Positions 48,516 through 55,442 of a stretch of 64,000 nucleotides of DNA are shown piece after piece. Source of the DNA: Qipengyuania profundimaris (GTDB lineage Bacteria; Pseudomonadota; Alphaproteobacteria; Sphingomonadales; Sphingomonadaceae); contig NZ_JAVAIM010000001.1 in assembly GCF_030717945.1 (NCBI RefSeq), forward strand, positions 2,355,131 through 2,419,130, given 5' to 3'. The translations under genes and the position numbers were made by a program. The notes under the pieces were generated by a model. That model was given only the letters and a program-made list of their open reading frames with translations, searched no databases and was not told the origin of the DNA. How positions within the stretch are numbered: the stretch's first letter is position 1; each line of letters begins with the position of its first letter.

Positions 48516-49193
48516 ATGACCCGTTTCGCCGCCCTTCGAACATCGATAGTTGCCGCAGCGGCGCTCGCCCTGTCGGCATGCGGCATCAACTCGGTGCCCA
48601 CTGCGGAAGAGAACGCCAAGGCCAAATGGGCAGACGTCGAGGCCGCCTTTCAGGAGCGTGCCAATCTCGTCCCCAATCTCGAGCAGATCGTGATGAGCTC
48701 GGCCGAGCAGGAGCGCGAAACGCTTGAGGGTGTAATCCAGGCCCGCGCTTCCGCAACGCGCCCGGAAATCCAGCTGGATGGCGACGATCTCAACAATCCC
48801 GAAGCCATGGCGCAGTACCAGCAGGCCCAGAACACCTTCGGCGGCGCGCTGTCGCGCCTGATGGCCAATGTCGAAGCCTACCCGGAACTTCGCAGCCAGG
48901 AAAACTTCGGTCGTTTCATGACCCAGATCGAAGGCCAGGAGAACCGCATCCGTGTCGCCATCCGCGACTATAACGAGGCGGTCCGCCAGTATAACACCAC
49001 CATCCGCACCTTCCCCGACACGATCGGAGCGAACATCATCCACGGTGCGGAGCCGATGGTGCCCTACGAAGCAGTGAGCGAAGGCGCGGAAACCGCTCCA
49101 GAACTCAACATGCGCGCCAGCGGCGACACTGCCACTGGCGCAGGGGCAAACGACAACACCAGCGAGCCTGCCGACGCCGCAGCCGCCAACTGA
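48516..49193 (+). CDS. LemA family lipoprotein
   Basis: A 225-residue LemA protein. It has a lipoprotein signal (lipobox LSAC, Cys at 22), then the helical LemA domain with ERANLVPNLEQIV and RDYNEAVRQYNTTIRTFP, and a low-complexity Ala/Asn/Gly tail of about 40 residues. LemA proteins usually carry an N-terminal membrane helix; a lipid anchor places this one in the periplasm. AAAGGA is 8 bases before ATG. It begins an operon with two TPM-domain genes, a common but unexplained association in bacteria. Confidence 0.85.
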   Translation: MTRFAALRTSIVAAAALALSACGINSVPTAEENAKAKWADVEAAFQERANLVPNLEQIVMSSAEQERETLEGVIQARASATRPEIQLDGDDLNNPEAMAQYQQAQNTFGGALSRLMANVEAYPELRSQENFGRFMTQIEGQENRIRVAIRDYNEAVRQYNTTIRTFPDTIGANIIHGAEPMVPYEAVSEGAETAPELNMRASGDTATGAGANDNTSEPADAAAAN

Positions 49194-49204
49194 GCGGCCC
49201 TGCA

Positions 49205-50032
49205 ATGCAGGCTTTGCTGCGACTGCTGTTGATCTGCGCCGCCGCGCTGGGCTTTGCGCTGCCCGCTGCGGCGCAGAACTTTCCCGAGCGCGGGACGGCT
49301 CCCGTTGTCGATGCGGCCAATATCATCGACCCGGCGACCGAGGCCGAGCTTACCGCCAAGCTCGATGCCTTCGAGGAAGCGAACCAGCGCCAGTTCGTAA
49401 TCGCCACGATCCCCGATCTCGAAGGCTACGACATCGCGGACTACGGCTATCGCCTGGGCCGCGAATGGGCTCTGGGCGATGCGGAGCGCAACGACGGCAT
49501 CATCCTGATCGTCGCCCCGAACGAGCGGCGGATGCGGATCGAGGTTGGCTATGGCCTCGAAGGCACGATCCCCGATGGCCTCGCCTTCGAATATATCGAG
49601 GGCATGAAGGACTATTTCCGCGCGGGCGACTATTCCGGCGGGATCAGTTGGGCGGCGGATGAAATCATCACCCAGCTCGAACTGCCGCCAGAACAAGCCG
49701 CGCAGGTTGCGCAGCAGGCCGAAGAGGCGCGCGAGAGCAGGGGTGGTTTCCCGCTCGGGGGCGCGATCTGGATCGCCTTTATCTTCTTTTTCTTCATCAT
49801 CCCGATGCTGCGGCGCGGCAAGCGGCGGCGCTATGGCCGTGGCGGACGGCTGGGACAGGCAGCGGGCGACATCATCCTGTGGGAAGTCGGCTCGGCCATC
49901 GCGCGCGGCGCGCTGAGCGGTGGCGACGACTGGGGGGGCGGTGGCGGCTTCGGCGGAGGAGGCGGCGGCTTCGGCGGCTTCTCCGGCGGCGGCGGCAGTT
50001 TCGGAGGCGGTGGCGCCTCCGGGGGGTGGTAG
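49205..50032 (+). CDS. TPM-domain membrane protein (YgcG-like) with Gly-rich tail
   Basis: A 275-residue protein with a signal peptide (ends PAAAQ), a periplasmic TPM domain (VVDAANIIDPATEAEL, then LGRKWxLG-like YRLGREWALG and NDGIILIVAPNERRMRIEVGYG), one membrane helix at about 190-205 with a basic flank (RRGKRRRYGRGG), and a C-terminus made almost only of Gly, Phe and Ser ending in GGW. This arrangement is typical of YgcG/TPM proteins that accompany LemA. Function unproven. The next TPM gene starts right after its stop. Confidence 0.85.
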   Translation: MQALLRLLLICAAALGFALPAAAQNFPERGTAPVVDAANIIDPATEAELTAKLDAFEEANQRQFVIATIPDLEGYDIADYGYRLGREWALGDAERNDGIILIVAPNERRMRIEVGYGLEGTIPDGLAFEYIEGMKDYFRAGDYSGGISWAADEIITQLELPPEQAAQVAQQAEEARESRGGFPLGGAIWIAFIFFFFIIPMLRRGKRRRYGRGGRLGQAAGDIILWEVGSAIARGALSGGDDWGGGGGFGGGGGGFGGFSGGGGSFGGGGASGGW

Positions 50033-50710
50033 ATGGCACGCTATTTGAACGAAGCGCAGCACACAATCGTCAGCGATGCCGTTGCGGCCGCGGAGGGCAC
50101 GACCTCGGGCGAGATCGTCACTGTGCTGGCGGACCGGTCGGACGGATATTCCGATGTCGTTCTGGTGTGGGCGGCGGGCGTGGCCTTCACACTGATGAGC
50201 CTTTTTGCCGTTCTGCCAAAGCCATTCATGGACCTTTGGGACGAACTCGTCGGCGGGTGGATGCACGAATGGACGACCGGCGAACTCGCCACCATGACGA
50301 TTGCGCTGGGCCTGATCGGCTTCGCGCTGACCTGGCTGCTGCTGTCTTGGGATCCGCTTCGGTTCGCCCTGACGCCCTCGCCCGCGAAGCAGGCACGTGT
50401 CCGCGCTGCCGCCATCAAGCACTTCAAGGTCGGGGCGGAACGGCGCACCCATGGGCGCACCGGCGTGCTGCTTTACCTCTCGATGCAGGAACACCGCGCG
50501 GAGATCGTCGCCGACGAGCCTATCGCCGCGATCGTCCCGGCGGAGGTCTGGGGCGAAGCGATGGCCGACATGCTGGTCGAGATCAAACAGGGCCGTCTGG
50601 CCGAGGGACTTGCGGCGGGCGTGCGCGATGTCGGCGCAGTGTTGGCGGAGCATTTCCCGCGCGGCGACGAGGATCAGAATGAGTTGCCGGACCGGCTGAT
50701 CGAAGTCTAA
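50033..50710 (+). CDS. Second TPM-domain membrane protein
   Basis: A 225-residue protein whose ATG directly follows the stop of the first TPM gene. It has an N-terminal part with SGEIVTVLADRSDGYSD, two transmembrane helices (about 45-65 and 85-110), then a TPM-like domain (HFKVGAERRTHGRTGVLLYLS, EIVADEPIA, GLAAGVRDVGAVLAEHFP). It lacks the Gly-rich tail. The pair of differently shaped TPM proteins after LemA is conserved in many Alphaproteobacteria, suggesting a complex. Confidence 0.82.
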   Translation: MARYLNEAQHTIVSDAVAAAEGTTSGEIVTVLADRSDGYSDVVLVWAAGVAFTLMSLFAVLPKPFMDLWDELVGGWMHEWTTGELATMTIALGLIGFALTWLLLSWDPLRFALTPSPAKQARVRAAAIKHFKVGAERRTHGRTGVLLYLSMQEHRAEIVADEPIAAIVPAEVWGEAMADMLVEIKQGRLAEGLAAGVRDVGAVLAEHFPRGDEDQNELPDRLIEV

Positions 50711-50722
50711 GCCTGCCGGGCA

Positions 50723-51301
50723 ATGACCGACCCCATCGAAACCCCGGGCCGCGACCCGGACGCCGACCTGCCCGAAGAAACCATGTGGCAGGGCCGCTTC
50801 GTCACTGCCAAACGGCGGGGTCGCTGGGAATATGCCAGCCGCTCGCGCGGGATCAGGGCCGCCGCTATCATCGCCATCGACGATCAGGATCGCGTGATCC
50901 TCGTCTCGCAATACCGCGTGCCGCTGGGCCGCATCTGCCTCGAAATCCCGGCCGGCCTCATCGGCGACGACAAGGACAAGAGCGGCGAAAGCGACGTAAC
51001 GGCCGCCATTCGCGAGCTCGAGGAAGAAACCGGCTATCGCGCTGCGCGAATGGAGAAGCTCGGCGAATTCTATTCCTCGCCCGGCATGGTGAGCGAAAGC
51101 TTCACCTTGCTGCGCGCGCACGGGCTGACCAGAACCGGCGAAGGTGGCGGCACGGACAGCGAAGACATCGTCGTCCACCACGTGCCTCGCACGCAGTTGC
51201 CGGAATTCGTTGCCCGCTGGCGCGCGATGGGTCACGGTGTGGATGTACGAATTGCGATGCTGATGGCGTCGCTGGACAGTTTTCTGGGAGAGAGTGGATG
51301 A
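50723..51301 (+). CDS. Nudix hydrolase, ADP-ribose pyrophosphatase-like
   Basis: A 192-residue Nudix enzyme. The box is complete: AGLIGD...ESDVTAAIRELEEETGY with the metal-binding RELEEE. The N-terminal strand region (WQGRFVTAKRRGRWEYASR) and length fit the ADP-ribose/NDP-sugar pyrophosphatase group, which cleaves the pyrophosphate to AMP and ribose-5-phosphate. The stop overlaps the start of the following SDR (ATGA), and it lies 12 bases after the second TPM gene, so it may share that transcript. Confidence 0.85.
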   Translation: MTDPIETPGRDPDADLPEETMWQGRFVTAKRRGRWEYASRSRGIRAAAIIAIDDQDRVILVSQYRVPLGRICLEIPAGLIGDDKDKSGESDVTAAIRELEEETGYRAARMEKLGEFYSSPGMVSESFTLLRAHGLTRTGEGGGTDSEDIVVHHVPRTQLPEFVARWRAMGHGVDVRIAMLMASLDSFLGESG

Positions 51302-52080
51302 GCGGCAGGTGTGAGGGCAAGCTGGCCTTGGTGACAGGCGCGGCGCAGGGTCTGGGCCGGGCGCACGCGACGCGGCTGGCGGAAGAAGGCGCACGGGTGC
51401 TGTGCACTGACATCAACGGCGCCGGGGCGGAAGAAACCGCTTCGCTGATCAACGGACAGCTGGGCGACGGCACGGCCTTCGGGTTTCAGCACGACGTCAC
51501 CGATCCGGGTCAATGGGAAGCCGCCGTCGATGCGGCGCGCGAGAAACTCGGCGGGCTCAACGTGCTGGTCAACAATGCCGGCATCGGGGTCGGCGGAAAC
51601 ATCGAGACCTGCGATTTCGACGACTGGAAGCGCTGCTTCGCGATCAATGTCGATTCGATCTTCCACGGCTGCCAGAAGGCGCTGCCGTTGATGCGCGAGC
51701 ATGCGCCGGGCTCTATCGTGAACATTTCCAGCATTGCCGGGCTGATCGCCAGCGACACCATGCCGGCCTACAATTCGTCCAAGGCGGCGGTATGGATGCT
51801 GTCCAAGTCGATCGCTCTGCACTGCGCGAAGAAGCACATGCAGATCCGCTGCAATTCGGTGCACCCGACCTTCGTCGATACGCCGATCCTCGACGGGACG
51901 GCGAAGAACCACAATCTCGACAAGGGTGTGCTGATGGACAAGCTGGCGCGGCAGATCCCGCTCAAGTTCGTCGGTGAACCGAACGATATCGCGAATGCGG
52001 TGGTCTATCTCGCCAGTGACGAGAGCCGGTTTATGACCGGGGCCGAACTCAAGCTCGATGGCGGCATTTCGGCGATGTGA
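51298..52080 (+). CDS. Short-chain dehydrogenase/reductase
   Basis: A 260-residue classical SDR: TGAAQGLGRAHA cofactor motif, DIN acidic end of strand 2 (NAD preference), NNAGIG, catalytic Ser in NISSIAG, and YNSSK for YxxxK. The C-terminus MTGAELKLDGGISAM is standard. It resembles cyclopentanol- or hydroxysteroid-type dehydrogenases, but the substrate is not determined. It is coupled to the Nudix gene by a 4-base overlap and followed by a strong terminator. Confidence 0.88.
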   Translation: MSGRCEGKLALVTGAAQGLGRAHATRLAEEGARVLCTDINGAGAEETASLINGQLGDGTAFGFQHDVTDPGQWEAAVDAAREKLGGLNVLVNNAGIGVGGNIETCDFDDWKRCFAINVDSIFHGCQKALPLMREHAPGSIVNISSIAGLIASDTMPAYNSSKAAVWMLSKSIALHCAKKHMQIRCNSVHPTFVDTPILDGTAKNHNLDKGVLMDKLARQIPLKFVGEPNDIANAVVYLASDESRFMTGAELKLDGGISAM

Positions 52081-52120
52081 TCTCCACAGCCGTTAGAATC
52101 TCAGGGGGCTGGAATCACAA

Positions 52121-52148
52121 GAGGGGCCCGACGGCCCCTCCCGGTTTT
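52121..52148 (+). terminator. Rho-independent terminator after the SDR gene
   Basis: GAGGGGCC and GGCCCCTC form a perfect 8-bp stem with a CGAC tetraloop (52121-52140), followed by CCGGTTTT. It lies 40 bases after the stop and also past the end of the facing pspC gene. Confidence 0.8.
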
Positions 52149-52205
52149 CTCGAAATTGAAGGCACGGCCGACACGAAAACCGGGTCGGACGGCGCGGGGC
52201 CGTGC

Positions 52206-52427
52206 TCAATCCGCGATCAGCGCGATCGCGAGGTAGATCAGGATGAAGCTGCCGAAACCGAGCAGCGTTCCTGCGACGAAGCCCAGGCGAACCCAGAGTG
52301 CGTCGATGCCGAAGTAGTCGGCGATGCCGGAGCATACGCCCATCAGCTTGCCGTTGCTGCGGTCGAGCGCGAAGCTCTTGGCGGGGCGGACGGCGTGGTC
52401 GGTGTCACGAAATTTCAGGTCGTTCAT
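52206..52427 (-). CDS. PspC-domain membrane protein
   Basis: A 73-residue PspC-domain protein: a polar N-terminus, FALDRSNGKLMGVCSGIADYFGIDALWVR-type core (key residues G-V-C-x-G-I-A-x-Y-F and W-V-R), and one hydrophobic helix (LGFGSFILIYLAIALIA). In E. coli, PspC is a sensor of envelope stress that binds PspA. This protein is shorter than E. coli PspC (119) and lacks its long C-terminal part. Its ATG overlaps the stop of the micropeptide gene upstream (ATGA), and the operon has a sigma-54-type promoter. Confidence 0.88.
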   Translation of the reverse strand: MNDLKFRDTDHAVRPAKSFALDRSNGKLMGVCSGIADYFGIDALWVRLGFVAGTLLGFGSFILIYLAIALIAD

Positions 52428-52540
52428 GCGATCAGTCCATTGGGCGAAGCGGGGATGATGGCCGTGGCGAAGAACACCGCCGAGAGGGCCAGCGAGAAAG
52501 CAGCTGCGAAAAGCTTGCTGGAGTTTTCAGAGTTAAACAT
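52424..52540 (-). CDS. Micropeptide gene B (38 residues), partner of pspC
   Basis: A 38-codon gene too short for usual gene finding. It starts MFNSENSSKLFAAAF and continues with one hydrophobic helix and the end IIPASPNGLIA. AGGAAGG lies 4 bases before ATG, an excellent ribosome binding site, and its stop overlaps the pspC start. It aligns without gaps with micropeptide A over the last 32 residues with 17 identities (shared pattern AAxFxLAxSAV, then AI-PASP). This conservation and the coupling make it a real gene. A single-span inner-membrane peptide acting with PspC is inferred. Confidence 0.75.
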   Translation of the reverse strand: MFNSENSSKLFAAAFSLALSAVFFATAIIPASPNGLIA

Positions 52541-52575
52541 CGTTTCCTTCCTTGTTGATCGAGTTGCGGTCTACG

Positions 52576-52695
52576 TCAGGCGACGAAGACGGCGGGGCTT
52601 GCGGGGACGATGGCCATCGCCATGCTGACGGCCGAAACGGCGAGAGCGAAAACGGCGGCGAGAGCGCGGTTGCTGGCATAATCGAAAGCGGACAT
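52576..52695 (-). CDS. Micropeptide gene A (39 residues), first gene of the pspC operon
   Basis: A 39-codon gene starting MSAFDYASNRALAAVF, with one hydrophobic helix (VFALAVSAVSMAMAIV) and the end PASPAVFVA. AAGGAGA lies 7-8 bases before ATG. It is the first gene after the sigma-54-type promoter at 52775-52759, leaving a leader of about 53 bases. It is a paralogue of micropeptide B, 35 bases downstream. No known Psp protein of this length (PspB, PspD, PspG are longer) is recognised in it. Function unknown; membrane location is predicted. Confidence 0.75.
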   Translation of the reverse strand: MSAFDYASNRALAAVFALAVSAVSMAMAIVPASPAVFVA

Positions 52696-52758
52696 TTGGT
52701 GGTCTCCTTGAACCTTGGTCTGTTGTTTCCCCCGGACCATCCGGGTTGACCAATGCTT

Positions 52759-52775
52759 TGCAGGAGGCGTGCCAA
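52759..52775 (-). promoter_or_regulatory. Sigma-54 (-24/-12) promoter of the micropeptide-pspC operon
   Basis: On the minus strand: TTGGCACG (52775-52768), CCTC, then CTGCA (52763-52759). GG (52773) and GC (52761) are 12 bases apart as required; only one T of the TTGC box differs. Start of transcription near 52748. Upstream at 52813-52794 is TTCAG-N10-CTGAA, a possible activator site. Confidence 0.7.
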
Positions 52776-52894
52776 ACTCGAAAAACCGCAGATTTCAGCC
52801 ATTCTTAACTGAACCGAGCGCCCCAACGCCGTTCATCGATCCGAAAGGTTGGGAAATTTCACCACTTTTTAGAGCCGGGGTTTCGAGTGGCGGC

Positions 52895-54007
52895 ATGACG
52901 CACCGCCCGCTATCGCTGCAGCCGACCATGGCGCTCGATCGAATTGCCCTTTCCGACTTCCGCAATCATGCCGCGACCGAGCTTTCGGGCACGGCGCGCT
53001 TCAACCTGCTGGTGGGCGAGAACGGGGCGGGCAAGACCAATGTGCTTGAGGCGTTGTCGCTCCTGTCGCCGGGCCGTGGCCTGCGCCGCGCCGCGCTGGC
53101 AGACATGGTGCGCGCCGGGAGCCAGGTGGGGTTTACCGTCGCGGCAGGCCTGAAGCAGGACGGCGAGCCTGTGCGCTTGGGCACATATTGCGAAAACGCC
53201 CACCCGGGGCGGCGACGAGTCCGGATCAATGGCTCGGACACGAATGCCACCGCGCTCGGGGAATGGCTCGCAATCACCTGGCTTACGCCGGCGATGGATG
53301 GGCTGTTCACCGGCCCTGCCGCCGACCGTCGGCGGTTCGTCGACCGCATGGCACTCGCGCTGGACCCGGCGCACGCCAGCCACGCCGCGCGCTACGAAGC
53401 GGCGCTGCGCGAACGCAATCGGCTGCTGTCCGACCGGCGCGATCCGGAGAGCGGCTGGCTCGATGCGATCGAGGCGCAGATGGTCCAGCATGGCGGGGCG
53501 CTGATGACGGGCCGCGCGCGCCTGATCGAGACCCTCATGGCGCGCCTTGCTGCCATGCCTGCGGAGCCTTTCGCCCGGCCGGCCATCACCTATGCGCCGG
53601 GCGCGCCGGATAGTCCGGACGGCCTGTCGCAGGCCCTTTACGAAGGACGCAGCAAGGATCGGCTGGCGCAGCGCACGCTATCCGGTCCCCATCGCGACGA
53701 GCTGGAGGTGATCCACGCAGCGAAGCGCGTTCCCGCCGCGCAAAGCTCGACCGGCGAGCAGAAAGCCATGCTGGTGGCGATCACGCTCGCTCACGCCGGG
53801 CTCGCGGCGCAGGGTCGCGCCGGTATCCTGCTGCTCGACGAGGTGGCCGCCCATCTCGATCCTGTCCGCCGCGCCGCCCTGTTCGACCAGCTGCGCGGTA
53901 GCGGCGCGCAGGTCTGGATCACCGGAACCGAGCCTTCCCCTTTCGACACCATCTTGAGTGAAGCGGCGATTTGGCGGATCGCCAACGGTGAGGTCCAGCG
54001 GCTCTAG
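52895..54007 (+). CDS. recF: DNA replication/repair protein RecF
   Basis: A 370-residue RecF, an SMC-like ATPase that loads RecA at gapped DNA. The Walker A motif is VGENGAGKTNVLEALSLLSPGRG, the signature region is SSTGEQKAMLVAITLAHA, and Walker B is GILLLDEVAAHLD. ATG 52895 is used (GAGTGG upstream); ATG 52928 (MALDRIALSDFRN) is closer to the usual family start and is possible. Here recF is separated from dnaA, dnaN and gyrB, as in many Alphaproteobacteria. Its stop shares CTAG with the facing tesA gene. Confidence 0.92.
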   Translation: MTHRPLSLQPTMALDRIALSDFRNHAATELSGTARFNLLVGENGAGKTNVLEALSLLSPGRGLRRAALADMVRAGSQVGFTVAAGLKQDGEPVRLGTYCENAHPGRRRVRINGSDTNATALGEWLAITWLTPAMDGLFTGPAADRRRFVDRMALALDPAHASHAARYEAALRERNRLLSDRRDPESGWLDAIEAQMVQHGGALMTGRARLIETLMARLAAMPAEPFARPAITYAPGAPDSPDGLSQALYEGRSKDRLAQRTLSGPHRDELEVIHAAKRVPAAQSSTGEQKAMLVAITLAHAGLAAQGRAGILLLDEVAAHLDPVRRAALFDQLRGSGAQVWITGTEPSPFDTILSEAAIWRIANGEVQRL

Positions 54008-54705
54008 TTTACCTGAGGTAGCGCCGCCGCGACTTCGTCCGCCGTGTCCGCGACCAGAGCCTCGATACCCTCGACCGTCGGATGGATGCGGTCGGACTGG
54101 AACAGGCTCGGATCCTGGTAGATCGCCTCCAGCCAGAACGGGATAAGCTCTGCATTATATTCGCTGGCCAGTTCGGCGTAGAGTTCGTCGAATTGCGTCT
54201 GGTATTCGGGCCCGTAATTCGGCGGCGCGCGCATGCCCATCAGCAAAACCGGGATATCGCGCTGGCGCAACTCGCCCAGCATCGCCTCGAAGCTCGCCCG
54301 CGTCTGGTCAGGCGAAACGCCGCGCAGCATGTCGTTGCCGCCCAATTCGAGAATGACGAGATCGGGCTTTTCGGCCTGCGCGTCGAGCGTGAAGGCCAGC
54401 CGCTGCGCCCCCGCCTGGCTGGTATCGCCCGACACGCCCGCATTGGCGATCCGCGCGTTGATGCCCTGCTCCCGCAGAGCGTCTTCGAGCAGCGCCGGAT
54501 AGCTGTTCTCCTCGCCAACGCCATAGCCGGCGAACAGGCTGTCGCCGAAGGCCAGGATGCGCCGCTCCGGCCCCTCGACGGCGACGTCCGGGCGCGCCAC
54601 GGAAGGCGTTTCACCGGCTTGGCGCGCGGGCGCTTCCGCTGTTTCAGTGCCGCAGGCGGCCAGCGCTGCGACGAGAATGGCAATCGACAAATGATAAAGC
54701 CGCAT
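54004..54705 (-). CDS. TesA-like SGNH arylesterase/lysophospholipase, lipoprotein form
   Basis: A 233-residue SGNH hydrolase of the TesA type. Block I is AFGDSLFAGYG (nucleophile Ser), block II Gly is in NAGVSGDTS, block III is ELGGNDMLRG, and block V is DRIHPTVEG. The N-terminus is a lipoprotein signal (LAAC, Cys at 18), whereas E. coli TesA is a free periplasmic protein. It hydrolyses esters or thioesters in the envelope. It is divergent from ybbA/ybbP homologues, the same neighbourhood as in E. coli. The stop codon overlaps that of recF. Confidence 0.88.
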   Translation of the reverse strand: MRLYHLSIAILVAALAACGTETAEAPARQAGETPSVARPDVAVEGPERRILAFGDSLFAGYGVGEENSYPALLEDALREQGINARIANAGVSGDTSQAGAQRLAFTLDAQAEKPDLVILELGGNDMLRGVSPDQTRASFEAMLGELRQRDIPVLLMGMRAPPNYGPEYQTQFDELYAELASEYNAELIPFWLEAIYQDPSLFQSDRIHPTVEGIEALVADTADEVAAALPQVN

Positions 54706-54752
54706 CGGCGAGTTTCCTTGTGCAACCGGTCACCCCATGCCATCGCAGCGCC

Positions 54753-55442
54753 GTGACGACATCTCAAGCCGCTATTTCAGCCCGCAACCTGTCCCTTACT
54801 CTCGGTAGCGACGCCGCACCGGTCGAAATCCTGCGCGGGATCGATCTCGAAATAGCCAACGGAGAGACGGTCGCCCTGCTCGGGCCGTCGGGTTCGGGCA
54901 AGAGCTCGTTGATGGCGGTGCTGTCGGGGCTGGAACGCGCGAGCGGCGGCACGCTGGAGGTCGCCGGGCAAGACTTCGCCTCGATGGACGAGGACGCCCT
55001 CGCCCATGCGCGCCGCGGTGCCATCGGTATTGTGTTGCAGGCCTTTCACCTGCTGCCGACCATGACCGCGCTGGAGAACGTCGCCACTCCGATGGAGCTG
55101 GCGGGAGAGGCCGATGCGCAGGACCGCGCGCGTGCGGAGCTCGAGGCGGTCGGCCTCGGCCACCGGCTCGATCACTACCCGTCGCAACTTTCGGGCGGAG
55201 AGCAACAGCGCGTGGCCATCGCCCGCGCCATCGCGCCGCGCCCCGACCTGATTTTCGCCGACGAGCCGACCGGCAATCTCGACGCTGCCACCGGTCACGA
55301 AATCGTCGATTTGCTGTTCGCCCGCCGCGCGGAAACCGGCGCGACCCTGCTCGTCATCACGCACGATCCCGAACTCGCCGAGCATTGCGCCCGGGTGCTG
55401 ACGTTGGGTGACGGACGCATCGCAACCGACACCGCCGCATGA
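54753..55442 (+). CDS. ABC transporter ATP-binding protein, YbbA-like
   Basis: A 229-residue ABC ATPase of the LolD/MacB/YbbA group. Walker A is [20 protein letters not shown], the Q-loop has [17 protein letters not shown], the signature is [17 protein letters not shown], and Walker B is [15 protein letters not shown] 54753 fits the family start; GTG 54720 is in frame, but only 15 bases from the divergent tesA start. The stop overlaps the permease start (ATGA). With YbbP it should form a mechanotransmission-type ABC complex acting on envelope lipids or proteins, not a classical importer. Confidence 0.88.
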   Translation: MTTSQAAISARNLSLTLGSDAAPVEILRGIDLEIANGETVALLGPSGSGKSSLMAVLSGLERASGGTLEVAGQDFASMDEDALAHARRGAIGIVLQAFHLLPTMTALENVATPMELAGEADAQDRARAELEAVGLGHRLDHYPSQLSGGEQQRVAIARAIAPRPDLIFADEPTGNLDAATGHEIVDLLFARRAETGATLLVITHDPELAEHCARVLTLGDGRIATDTAA

